From: Unio delphinus
Lineage: Eukaryota; Mollusca; Bivalvia; Unionida; Unionidae
Assembly: GCA_029339505.1 (NCBI GenBank)
Contig: JAQISU010000163.1
Span: 6,453,001-6,517,000 of the forward strand
DNA length: 64,000 nt
Direction of reading: 5' to 3'
In this document: one piece after another, positions 39,781 to 47,855 of the stretch
Layout of the letters: every line of letters starts with the position of its first letter
How positions within the stretch are numbered: position 1 is the stretch's first letter
Program-made: the position numbers and the translations under genes
Notes under the pieces: model-generated
Seen by the model: only the letters and a program-made list of their open reading frames with translations
Databases searched by the model: none
Told to the model about the DNA's origin: nothing

Positions 39781-41106
39781 ATTAGCACTTAATTTGAAAT
39801 TATATAGATGTTTATTAAGAATCTTAAATTAATAGGTTTTGTGTCATTCATTCTAGACTTACTTTGGAATTTGTTGCAATCCAGCCAGTCTTGGTTTCAT
39901 TTTCACTTGTTGAATTTTACAGTGCTTGTTGTTTGCAACTCTTTTCTGTCACTTATTTTAAGATCACTGTAAAGGTTTCTCTTGATTTAGGTTGGGCGGT
40001 GTGCTCCCAATGTTATTTAAATTATTACAGCAGACTCACCCTGGCTCGTTTGTGTTAGAAATTGAAATAGTGATAGAGAGATGTAAATCTCTCGGCCACC
40101 AGTCAGCTGTGGCGACAGATAAATTAATGAATACACAAAATGGGAAATTCAAGCAACAACAATCTAATATTATTCAATAGCAGTCATCGCTCAGATAAAA
40201 TATAAATTAAAGCCATATCACTCGTCTTTCACTCGATCAAGTGACGGCATATTTCATCATCTGATTTAGTGTGATAGATGTTTCTCCTGCCCTCTGTTCC
40301 AATTCATCTGTATGATCTTTATCTGGACTGGTAATCCAATTCCCTCGAGTCCGCCTAACTTCTGCCTCCGTTCTTCATTTTTCTTTGTCTCCAAGAAACT
40401 TGAACGAACTTCACCATGGTAATTCCATCTGCCTCCTACAATTCATTTGGTCCCTAAACGTTTCCTGTATCCACACACAAGAACATTAACAAAGCATAAT
40501 CCCCTTGCTCTCTACTCCATACTAAACAACAGAAAACCCATTACTTTTTTGGGTCACGCATTCGTCCTCAAAGAAATACACATTCTCACTTATATGTGTA
40601 CACTGTATATATATAACTAACTAATGTTGCACACTGCAATCATTATAAAAAGTTATAAGTTAATTCAATATTTGCAAATATTTTATATCAAATGAACAAA
40701 TGCTCGACATTACTACGAATTAACCAAACAGAGAATTACAATAGTAATTCGTTACATAAACATTGCTCATAGCTCCAAATATGCATGTATATAAAACACT
40801 ACGAATAAAGTAAATCGTGTAAATGGTGATCATAAGTACAAACGTATACATACTGCAATAATTAAAGTAAAGCATTTTGCAGTAATATATTTCACATCAA
40901 GCAAGCAAACAGTCACTGACCTCTGCTGAAGTTTCTTGTAATTCACAGAAAAACAAGTTTCCTGCTTTTTTACAATGATGTCGGGTTAGCTTATCGTCCC
41001 TTCATTAAGCTGGTGTTAGCGACTTCTGTGTTTAGTTCTCAAGATTATAGATTTAAGCTTGCGATTCTAATATTTGCAACGCCCCTGGCTCCCTTCTGAG
41101 TGGATG

Positions 41107-41112
41107 TTGTTT
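41107..41112. repeat. Polinton target-site duplication, left copy
   Basis: TTGTTT immediately precedes the AGCAGCAG terminus and recurs at 56710-56715 right after the other terminus, overlapping its last T. Six-base duplications are standard for Polintons. Confidence 0.75.
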
Positions 41113-41341
41113 AGCAGCAGAGAGGGTGAACAGACCACGTTTTCAAGCAAAAATAATGCTTCCTACGAAACCTTATTTTAACCAAAAAAAATAAGTCTCC
41201 ATTTAGCAAACGGAGACTTTACGATTTTTTAATCAATTTTGGTCGCAACGATGTGGTCATCCACCCTCTCTGCTGCTTAGTGATTTCAGTTCTGGGTTAA
41301 CAAAAATAATAAATGATTTCAACCAAATATTTGATCGAGTC
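41113..41341. repeat. Polinton left terminal inverted repeat (229 bp)
   Basis: The reverse complement of 56482-56710, essentially perfect by eye. It is itself a fold-back: AGCAGCAGAGAGGGTG at 41113-41128 is repeated inverted at 41262-41277, and a central hairpin has arms AAGTCTCC (41193-41200) and GGAGACTT (41212-41219) that extend through TTT/AAA to a 3-nt AGC loop. Its inner 23 bp copy the 3' end of the packaging ATPase gene. Confidence 0.95.
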
Positions 41342-41376
41342 TTTAGGACGAAAATCCTTTGAAATTGCAAAGCAAT

Positions 41377-42726
41377 TTAGGATTTCACAAACAAACTAAT
41401 CGCTAACACCTCATCTTGTAGATCAATTAAATTATTTGACTGGTCGGTGAGTTTGAAATTAATTCTCGTTAACGAATTATTATGGCATCGCATGTATACA
41501 GGATTAATTGGGTTTTCAATAATTAGGAATCCTGGAGGAGCTGTTGGTGCAAACGAATAAAGAATATATCCCTGCTGAGCTTGATTTGATTTCTCTAGAT
41601 TAATTTGATAGCTTCCTTCAATTGCATCACATACTAAATTGAGCGCAATCACCGTTGAAATATTCACATTATGAGGGGCAATATGCCTACCGCCACCATC
41701 TGGATCATTATTATACCTGAAGAGGACAGCTGAATCTGATTTTTGTAGCGCCTTGATATCGGTTTTAACAATTCTTGCTAGTTCATCAGCGTTGTATTTG
41801 GGAAACTTGAAATTACGCAGATTGTCCTCTGTGATATTGTAATCGGTTAGGAATCGTTGTTTATTGTCGCTGTTGTCATTAATTATTGTTTGAATAATTA
41901 GTTCATAGATATATTTCATGTCAGATATAAGTTGATTTATTATTTCAACGTGTTTTTGCGATTTTGTTTTCCGTAGTTGTTCTAGTTGTGCTTGCTGTAA
42001 TCGATTAATTTCATTAAAATAATCACGGACGTCAGTTAGCGTAAATGAAATAGTAACAGATGAGTCGATTGTTCTTTTAATGATAAAATCCCATTGCAAT
42101 GTGTCTTTGTTGGTAAATATAAATCTATCGGCGATTCTTCCTTTTCTTATATCAGATAAATTATCTCGATAACTGGGATTGATTTCATGCTATGATTGTA
42201 TGTCCGTGGTTAAGTCGGTGGCGGATTTTTCCGGTGGTTTTTCAGGCCATCCTAACACTGTTCTTAACGAGCTGTTATATATATCTACAATGTATCCCTC
42301 TGTACTTATTTCGATCGACGACGAGAGCGTCGGTTGATGAAGATTAATAGCTATTTTTGATTCTTTTCCAGTGATTGATTTTATTCTACGCTGAATTTCA
42401 GCATTGATTTGCTTAATTTGGTACGACCCAGTTGGTAACGAAACAGTTTCCCACTCTGGAGTACCATCGGGTTTATTCTTATACGAGAACACCAGTGCGT
42501 TATTGGGTTGCTGACCACTAAATGCAACCGATCTGATATTAGGCCAACTGTGATACACTCGTAGTTTTGCTAGCGCTATCTCCTTCACTGGGACCAGAGA
42601 GGGGAAATTCACACTGAATTCTGGATTCGTTGATGTTATTGATATCATGCTTGTTTGTACTGGGTTCGTGTTCTCCACTATTCGTTGAAGTAATTCCTGC
42701 GGTGTTGTCATTGTTATTATACTCAT
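41377..42726 (-). pseudogene. Polinton terminal structural (minor virion) protein, split by one in-frame TAG
   Basis: Reading from ATG at 42726, 178 codons are followed by TAG (42190-42192). The same frame then stays open to the stop at 41377, about 450 codons in all. The N-terminal part has phrases such as KEIALAKLRVYHSWPNI, LPTGSYQIKQINAEI and SSLRTVLGWP. The middle is helical (HVEIINQLISDMKYI). The C-terminal part has INFKLTDQSNNLIDL. This layout recurs in invertebrate Polintons at the element end; its role is unproven and probably structural. A decayed relative with the same C-terminal phrases is at 63212-64000, which shows that both halves belong to one gene. The TAG is therefore probably a disabling mutation; readthrough or re-initiation cannot be excluded. 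Confidence 0.75.
42190..42192 (-). other. In-frame TAG in the terminal structural protein gene
   Basis: Single stop codon at codon 179 of an otherwise open frame of about 450 codons. Confidence 0.85.
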
Positions 42727-42946
42727 GATTTATTTCTAATTTTGGTATCGAGGAATCATAAATACTGACCACCACTGAGAACTCACAATCTGGTAATGTT
42801 GATATTATTGAGATCATTTTGTTTTTTGGGTTCGTGTTTTCTGATTCCATCGGTGTTGTCATTGTTATTATATTCATGTTGTCGCTCTAATTTCGATATC
42901 GCGGAATCAAAAATACTGACCATCGCTGAGAACTCACTATCTGATA
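42633..42946. repeat. Imperfect 151-bp tandem duplication across a gene boundary
   Basis: 42633-42795 and 42796-42946 are diverged direct repeats. The start region of the terminal structural gene ('tgttgtcattgttattata..tcatg') appears at 42709-42727 and at 42856-42878. It duplicated the 3' end of the two-TM gene together with the 5' end of its neighbour. Confidence 0.8.
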
Positions 42947-43328
42947 TAATTGTATTATCGAGTGACGACGATATCATCGAGGATAACTGCGAATATGCGG
43001 TTGATGCAATATGAAATTGAATTAAGTAATTCTGCAGTTTACTCTGGCTGCATGATGATATCTTTTTTGCTATCCCGGTTGATATACCCCCGATTGTAGC
43101 CACCGCAGAAATGCAAATTGGAACTACGACCGGGGCAATCATTGTAACCGATGCAAGTATTATTCCGGCACCAGCGAGAACGCTTGACACCGAGTACATA
43201 GTAATATCAATTGCGGTGATTCTTCGTCGGTATTTTTTTATTTTTATTTGATACTCCTCAGTGAGGGTTTTGAGTCTATTTTGAAATTCTCTGACCTGAT
43301 CATAGCGACATTGCGTCGATGAAATCAT
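42783..43328 (-). CDS. Polinton two-TM membrane protein with coiled-coil N-terminus
   Basis: The protein has 181 residues. Residues 8-40 are charged and helical (EFQNRLKTLTEEYQIKIKKYRRR). Two hydrophobic segments lie at about 44-62 and 63-82, rich in Ala, Gly, Val and Ile. A Ser/Thr-rich, Asn-rich tail follows. Proteins with a basic coiled coil followed by a hydrophobic hairpin are common in invertebrate Polintons; the role is unknown, perhaps membrane association or entry. The last 40 or so residues derive from the 151-bp tandem duplication, where the neighbour's 5' end is read in another frame. A promoter-like AATTGAAAACGCTAGCG lies just upstream (43338-43362). Confidence 0.7.
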   Translation of the reverse strand: MISSTQCRYDQVREFQNRLKTLTEEYQIKIKKYRRRITAIDITMYSVSSVLAGAGIILASVTMIAPVVVPICISAVATIGGISTGIAKKISSCSQSKLQNYLIQFHIASTAYSQLSSMISSSLDNTIISDSEFSAMVSIFDSAISKLERQHEYNNNDNTDGIRKHEPKKQNDLNNINITRL

Positions 43329-43337
43329 TTTATTTTA

Positions 43338-43362
43338 AAAACGCTAGCGTTTTCAATTGTGA
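43338..43362 (-). promoter_or_regulatory. Candidate Polinton late promoter, two-TM gene
   Basis: On the minus strand CACAATTGAAAACGCTAGCG precedes ATG 43328 by about 15 nt. The same core precedes ATG 47238 and, slightly changed, ATG 47821. Confidence 0.45.
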
Positions 43363-43424
43363 ATCTAAAGGATTTTCCTTTCAATTGAAACCACTAGTAA
43401 AAATCCATAGGATTTTCAGTTTTA

Positions 43425-44753
43425 TTATTTACTTAAATCCGCTACGAATTCTAAGCACCAGGATATTTCTTTTCTAATGGTGTTATCAACTGCGACAATC
43501 TCAAATTCTTCTTCTCCCCCCGCGATAATTACTGTCGCGGTGCCACCAAAGTAGGTTTTACCTTTCACGATGATATCAAATTGCTTGTCAGAGATTAACG
43601 TCATCCTGTAGATACCATGAGGCCACTTCTCGATATTGACTTTCAATTTAGCATTAGATTCCTTTACCCAATCAAAGGTCCCATGCTTTACCCTTTCAGA
43701 GGTTTCTTTTAGTTTAGCAATATCGTCATAAATGTCGAGATAGGTTTTTTTGATGTCGATATATTTCATCATCGTTCCATCGCGGTTACTAAAAAATGAA
43801 AACCAAAAGAGGTTAAATTCCAAACCTTTTTGCGTGCCATAATGCCGGCTGAGTTGAGAATATGTCGTCGTGATAATGTTTCCAGAGCCCTCAAAGAACT
43901 TATTAGCCATTTCGCTGATGCGTTTTTGTTCGTCAAACGCGCTTTTAACTTCAGCGAGAGTCGGGCCTGTCAACGATGTGGTTTCAGATGTAGGTGTTCT
44001 CCCTAAAAATTTATCAACGATGGTATTAAGTGTTGTTTGTCTCACCATAAACATATTAATATCTTTGAGAGTCATTGTAGATGTAACCGGGACACCAAAG
44101 AAATTATTAGCGACGTAGGCATTATGAGTATGCCTGATAATAAACTCACTGATTTCAGCGAGAGTCGAGTCTGCCACAGGTGGGGATCCAAAAAATCGAA
44201 CAATTACGTCGTTAGTGGGTTTTTGATCTTCTATTAGTTTAGAAATCTCGAGATAATTTGCCTTGATTTCATTTTCATTCATCATCCTTCCCGCGTCCTT
44301 GTTAGCGAAGAATAGCGATAGATAGTTTTTAATTTCAGCGAGAGTCATGCCAACCACAAGCGGGGTTCCAAAGAATTTATGTACGACATTTTTGCGAAAA
44401 CTATTATAACCTCGTATAAGATCATTCAGCTCACGTTCGTTGGTAGCAATCGCGTCGGTGATCGTAGACACAAGTGCGCCTGGTTTAAGTTGTCCATCGT
44501 TGGAATACAGTGCAATAGAGTTTTCAGCGGCAGCGCGATGCCGTATCAAAATGTCATTCACGGATATATTACTGCTTTTCAATTTACCTTGGCGATCTTG
44601 AAATACAACTATTTCGTTCGGGTCAACACTTGTTAAATTTAACGTCTCAGCGATTTCATCTTCTATTATTTTTTTTACATCCTCGATAGAACCGGCAGAT
44701 GTTTCCTCGGTGGGTTCCAACATTGACAGAGATTGTCCCCAAATATCGATCAT
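43425..44753 (-). CDS. Polinton repeat protein with five FFGxP-like motifs, function unknown
   Basis: The frame is open from 44843, but the ATG at 44753 (MIDIWGQS) is preferred because it lies just past the protease stop (44777) and removes a 67-bp overlap. It gives 442 residues. The centre has degenerate repeats at about residues 127, 187, 218, 249 and 286, of form F-F/L-G-x-P followed by TLAEI or TLKDI and a helix (for example FFGTPLVVGMTLAEI, FFGSPPVADSTLAEI). Spacings are near 31 residues or twice that. The C-terminal 130 residues look like a separate beta-rich domain (WPHGIYRMTLISDKQFDII). I recognise no family. Its place between protease and two-TM protein suggests a virion or tail-like role, which is inference. 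Confidence 0.7.
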   Translation of the reverse strand: MIDIWGQSLSMLEPTEETSAGSIEDVKKIIEDEIAETLNLTSVDPNEIVVFQDRQGKLKSSNISVNDILIRHRAAAENSIALYSNDGQLKPGALVSTITDAIATNERELNDLIRGYNSFRKNVVHKFFGTPLVVGMTLAEIKNYLSLFFANKDAGRMMNENEIKANYLEISKLIEDQKPTNDVIVRFFGSPPVADSTLAEISEFIIRHTHNAYVANNFFGVPVTSTMTLKDINMFMVRQTTLNTIVDKFLGRTPTSETTSLTGPTLAEVKSAFDEQKRISEMANKFFEGSGNIITTTYSQLSRHYGTQKGLEFNLFWFSFFSNRDGTMMKYIDIKKTYLDIYDDIAKLKETSERVKHGTFDWVKESNAKLKVNIEKWPHGIYRMTLISDKQFDIIVKGKTYFGGTATVIIAGGEEEFEIVAVDNTIRKEISWCLEFVADLSK

Positions 44754-44776
44754 TATTGTTAGCGTAACTTGTGTTT

Positions 44777-45226
44777 TCAATTTATTGATCCTTGTAATTT
44801 CCCACTCGTGTATTCGTTTACAATAATATGAGGTGGTTTCCACGGAGATCCAAAGGATTTTAATGAAATCTCCGCGAGGACATTTAATACTTCACGGCCG
44901 CATATCGGTGGATCATTTAATTGTTGTGTTGGCAGCGTGGAATAAAAAATCGGAAACCCTTTGAGTTTCATCGAGGAATTTATATACCGCATAAACTCGC
45001 TTGGCGGAGCTAACCCATATGAATCGAAATAGACAATCCCACGTGGATCAATCGCGTATGCAACCCAGTGAGTTCCCGATCCGCTGCTGTTATCAAGATT
45101 GATGATACCGGTTTCAACGTTATTTGGTTTTCTCGGTAATTGATCTCTCATAAAAACCCCTCTGAAGTTTTTTATCGCTAGTTTTTTAGCAGCATCAATT
45201 AAATCAAAATTGGACATAGGAACCAT
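44777..45226 (-). CDS. Polinton adenain-type cysteine protease
   Basis: The frame is open from 45331; the ATG at 45226 (MVPMSNFDLID) or 45217 is chosen because homologous proteases start at this conserved N-terminus and the upstream codons look unstructured. It gives 149 residues. Triad candidates are His53 (GTHWVAY), Asp68 (VYFDSYG) and Cys109 (PPICGRE), with Gln102 seven residues before the Cys as the oxyanion residue. This is the C48/C5-like fold of adenovirus protease, which matures capsid proteins. It lies downstream of the small core-like gene in the virion block. All catalytic residues are intact. Confidence 0.9.
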   Translation of the reverse strand: MVPMSNFDLIDAAKKLAIKNFRGVFMRDQLPRKPNNVETGIINLDNSSGSGTHWVAYAIDPRGIVYFDSYGLAPPSEFMRYINSSMKLKGFPIFYSTLPTQQLNDPPICGREVLNVLAEISLKSFGSPWKPPHIIVNEYTSGKLQGSIN

Positions 45227-45308
45227 AGGTTCGGAAATCGAAGATTTGTAAATCGAAGATTTTTCAACTAATAAACCGTTCCTGGTATTTTTCTTAGACC
45301 CGATCCGT

Positions 45309-45749
45309 TCACAGATTTGCCGCTGTACCATGAATACGGGGTTCCTGGTAGGTACAACCCCTTTCCCTTTTTTTATATCCTTTCCCAGTTGCCTTTTTCA
45401 ACGCCATCCCTGCTGCGGTCCCAACGGCTCCCAACGCTGCCGCCTTCGCCACCGCTGGGGCAGCCGCTGCAATCAATGCTGGTATTGCGGCTAACAATGG
45501 AAATATACCACCTGATTTTATCATGTTCGCGACTGCAGCTTTCGAAAATTCTATTTGAACTCCTCGCTTATTTTTCATTGCATCATTGAAATGTTTTATT
45601 TGACGATCCGTTAATGATATTTTATGTGTACCTCCGGACATCTGCGCTGGTTTTAACGTTATTGTTGTTCCACATTCTTTAGCGGATTTTGATTTTAATT
45701 TCTTGACCTGACCATCAGTCAACTTGACACTAACAACACTATATGGCAT
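45309..45749 (-). CDS. Polinton small virion protein with two LTDxQ repeats and an Ala-rich hydrophobic tail
   Basis: ATG 45749 (MPYSVVSVKLTDGQVKKLK) is preferred to the upstream in-frame ATG at 45839, which overlaps the capsid gene. The product is 146 residues. It has two related segments, VKLTDGQVKKL...TITLKPAQM and ISLTDRQIKHF...VQIEFSKAAV, then a strongly hydrophobic Ala-rich stretch (about residues 85-115) and a basic tail. This architecture is widespread in Polintons and likened to adenovirus core or minor capsid proteins; its function is not established. CAATTGAAAG and an AAAATCCATAGGATTTT palindrome lie upstream. Confidence 0.75.
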   Translation of the reverse strand: MPYSVVSVKLTDGQVKKLKSKSAKECGTTITLKPAQMSGGTHKISLTDRQIKHFNDAMKNKRGVQIEFSKAAVANMIKSGGIFPLLAAIPALIAAAAPAVAKAAALGAVGTAAGMALKKATGKGYKKRERGCTYQEPRIHGTAANL

Positions 45750-45767
45750 TTTATTGTAAAACACATT

Positions 45768-45812
45768 TATGCTTTCAATTGATCTAATTGGGAAAATCCT
45801 ATGGATTTTACA
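45768..45812 (-). promoter_or_regulatory. Candidate promoter of the small virion protein
   Basis: On the minus strand AAAATCCATAGGATTTT (complement near 45793-45809) is followed by ATCAATTGAAAG, 20-60 nt before ATG 45749. The same palindrome lies at about 43400-43416, upstream of the two-TM gene. Confidence 0.35.
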
Positions 45813-45813
45813 T

Positions 45814-47238
45814 TTACAGATTTTCCACTGGTGCATCAACGAGTCTCATTCGTCCGCCAGCCCCTTCTAACAACATTGATTTGTCGCTGAGAATAACAGC
45901 AACCGCTCTATAATCAACACCACCATGATCTATACGAGCCCTAAAATGTATATCAACAACGGATTGCCTTGTTAAATCAAGATGTTCCAGTGAAAAGTAA
46001 TAAATTGGATACAAGTTCTTAAAATCGAGCTGAGATATTTGCAAACCAGTATCAACATTTTGATCACGACCCATATATGACAGCATCCGATGATACACAC
46101 GTGCTATTTGGTTGTTTCCGTAATTAAGCTGTATATCCTCAGATGGTTCTTGTTGTCCGTTTATTCTCAGTGAAACCTCACTTACCCCTAACCGATCAAA
46201 TATCATATGACCGCGTTCTTAGGAACCTAATCGATTCCGATTCTGCAGCGCTATAAATATATGACGTGGAGCTGAAACGCCTTGTTTTGATGCCAGGTGC
46301 CATGTAAATGTACCATTAACATTATCCTCTTTAGCATCAGTCGTTGTTGTTAGCCAACTTAGCAATGATTTACCACCGGTTTCCATAAACGAAAGTAGCC
46401 GCTCTTCCGTGGTAATTGATGGAGTCATTACTGGCATCCATAATACTATTTTACTCAAAACAACTTTACCTTCATCGGCACCAGTACGCCAAATTGCATC
46501 ATTGTCATATCCTTTTCGCACTAATGCGATTGTGTGGTTTGCTCCATAGATGACTTTTCTGACATTTCTGCAGAATCCAAATATGTGATGGAGTGGAATC
46601 GCACATGAAAACTTTTTCTCTTGTCCTTCCAATGCTAATTTTCGTGTTGCAAATCCTAAATTGAAATTACCATTAACGCCTCCGAGAATATCAAACGCAG
46701 CTCCGGGTCTAGCTCGACGTTCTGGATTAGTTGCTTCTCGTTGATTATCAACTGAAGTGTCTTGCGGTGTTAACACTTTAATGTATTGAAGGTGGTCAGC
46801 GTTATCAGAGGTATCCTTTGCAAACATCATAGATGGACCAGCCGATCTTGTATAATCATCGGAGTATCTTGCTAGTCCGATTATTGTTGTTGCAACATCA
46901 ACCTCGCGGTCTATTGATTCAATTTCTTTTCCATCAATGAGATATCTTGCACTTTCAAATAACGCCATTATACCATTGTTGACGAAACCAACTCGGATAT
47001 TTGAATCATTTGCATATGGGGTATCAGCTGCAACATTTGTTACAAGTTTTCCTTCTACTTCAATAAATGCTTCACACGGCAAAAAGTATTTACTGGTATC
47101 TTGAACTTGAAGTTCAATTCGCGATCGTAAGTCGGGTTGTATTGCATGATAGGAATAGTATTGATAATCGCGGACGGAATCATCTTTGCGCATCTTTGCT
47201 TCCATATCTAACGCGGGATCAGCTGTTCGTTTAAACAT
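45814..47238 (-). pseudogene. Polinton major capsid protein, split by one in-frame TAA
   Basis: From ATG 47238 there are 339 codons to TAA (46219-46221). The same frame is open again from the next codon to the stop at 45814, about 475 codons together. The N-terminal part has the capsid-type segment SRIELQVQDTSKYFLPCEAF...IEVEGKL and a helix-strand segment ALFESARYLIDGKEIE. The part before the stop has PRHIFIALQNRNRL, and the part after it resumes with strands (SEVSLRINGQQEP) and ends in VDIHFRARID. Order and length fit a double jelly-roll capsid protein. Both pieces look undamaged apart from the stop. The identification rests on motif and context recognition. Confidence 0.82.
46219..46221 (-). 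other. In-frame TAA in the major capsid gene
   Basis: Single stop after codon 339. An internal ATG at 46206 follows four codons later, in the same frame. Confidence 0.85.
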
Positions 47239-47248
47239 TTATAACATT

Positions 47249-47268
47249 ACTAGCGTTTTCAATTGTGA
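47249..47268 (-). promoter_or_regulatory. Candidate late promoter of the major capsid gene
   Basis: Minus-strand TCACAATTGAAAACGCTAGT lies about 10-30 nt before ATG 47238, matching the two-TM gene upstream region. A further AACGCTAGCGTT palindrome is at 47283-47294. Confidence 0.45.
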
Positions 47269-47308
47269 AACTCGAAGAGTTTAACGCTAGCGTTTTAATT
47301 CTTTATAA

Positions 47309-47821
47309 TCATCGTCGTTGAAAATTCTTCGAATTTCTTTTTTGTTTCAAACCACTTCCTGCTATCGCGTTCATGATAGCGCTATCTGTTACCGGTGAAG
47401 CTGTCAATTGTGACGAAGTCAATTGCGCTAGTTTTTCTTCCACTGCGTTATTTATTACTTTGCTGATTTTTGCAGGCATCACTGTAGTTGATGGCAGCAC
47501 TAATGACGAAGTCATTCGTGGTTTCACCACTGACGAAGTCATTCCTGGTTTCTTTCGCACCAATGATGCTATTTTATCTTTCGCGGCAGAAAATGCCTTT
47601 CCGGCAAGATTTCCAACGAAATTGATTCCCTTATCACGGATAGCATCAATGGCTTTCATTGATAATTGTTTAGCTAACGGCGCCACCTTGGGAGCCATTC
47701 TTGTAAATAACCCCGCAATGGTATTGCCAAAACCATCTCCGTACCACGCGCGATAAACATGCAATCGTGAGTTCACCACGTAGACGCTTACGGGTTTATC
47801 ATGGTTATAGTGTATAATCAT
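47309..47821 (-). CDS. Polinton small basic virion protein (core/minor-capsid-like)
   Basis: The protein has 170 residues. Residues 22-65 have the Gly-rich and amphipathic pattern YRAWYGDGFGNTIAGLF...MAPKVAPLAKQ, typical of small Polinton proteins compared with adenovirus pX or pVI. A Lys/Arg-rich middle and a Ser/Thr-rich segment with repeats (KPGMTSSVV, KPRMTSSLV) follow, then a basic tail ending QKRNSKNFQRR. It lies between the coiled-coil protein and the capsid gene, and a virion core or membrane-active role is inferred. Upstream TAATTGAAAAACTACTAGT resembles the capsid promoter. Confidence 0.72.
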   Translation of the reverse strand: MIIHYNHDKPVSVYVVNSRLHVYRAWYGDGFGNTIAGLFTRMAPKVAPLAKQLSMKAIDAIRDKGINFVGNLAGKAFSAAKDKIASLVRKKPGMTSSVVKPRMTSSLVLPSTTVMPAKISKVINNAVEEKLAQLTSSQLTASPVTDSAIMNAIAGSGLKQKRNSKNFQRR

Positions 47822-47830
47822 CTTGTTATA

Positions 47831-47852
47831 AAACTAGTAGTTTTTCAATTAG
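47831..47852 (-). promoter_or_regulatory. Candidate late promoter of the small basic virion protein
   Basis: Minus-strand CTAATTGAAAAACTACTAG lies 10-30 nt before ATG 47821, a variant of the AATTGAAAACGCTAG element. Confidence 0.4.
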
Positions 47853-47855
47853 TGA

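Larger units (their letters stand above)
38931..41112. other. Old diverged relative of the unit, left of the Polinton
   Basis: 38960-39365 aligns loosely to 1740-2065 of unit 1, and 40975-41112 aligns to about 2078-2215. In between lies about 1.6 kb (39370-40970) without counterpart in the units, containing a SINE and otherwise nothing I recognise. It ends at the Polinton target site TTGTTT (41107-41112). Confidence 0.7.

Noticed and set aside
42539..42877. 112-codon ORF overlapping two virion genes
   Set aside because: It is a by-product of the 151-bp duplication, reading the duplicated start of the terminal structural gene and then running out of frame.
43425..44843. Upstream start (44843) for the repeat protein and upstream starts for the protease (45331) and small virion protein (45839)
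   Set aside because: Each extension overlaps the preceding gene and begins with sequence of no family character. The internal ATGs used here give compact non-overlapping genes.
41377..47238. Alternative genetic code to explain the in-frame stops
   Set aside because: The two stops are different codons (TAG and TAA), and other genes of the element end normally at stop codons. Mutation is simpler.
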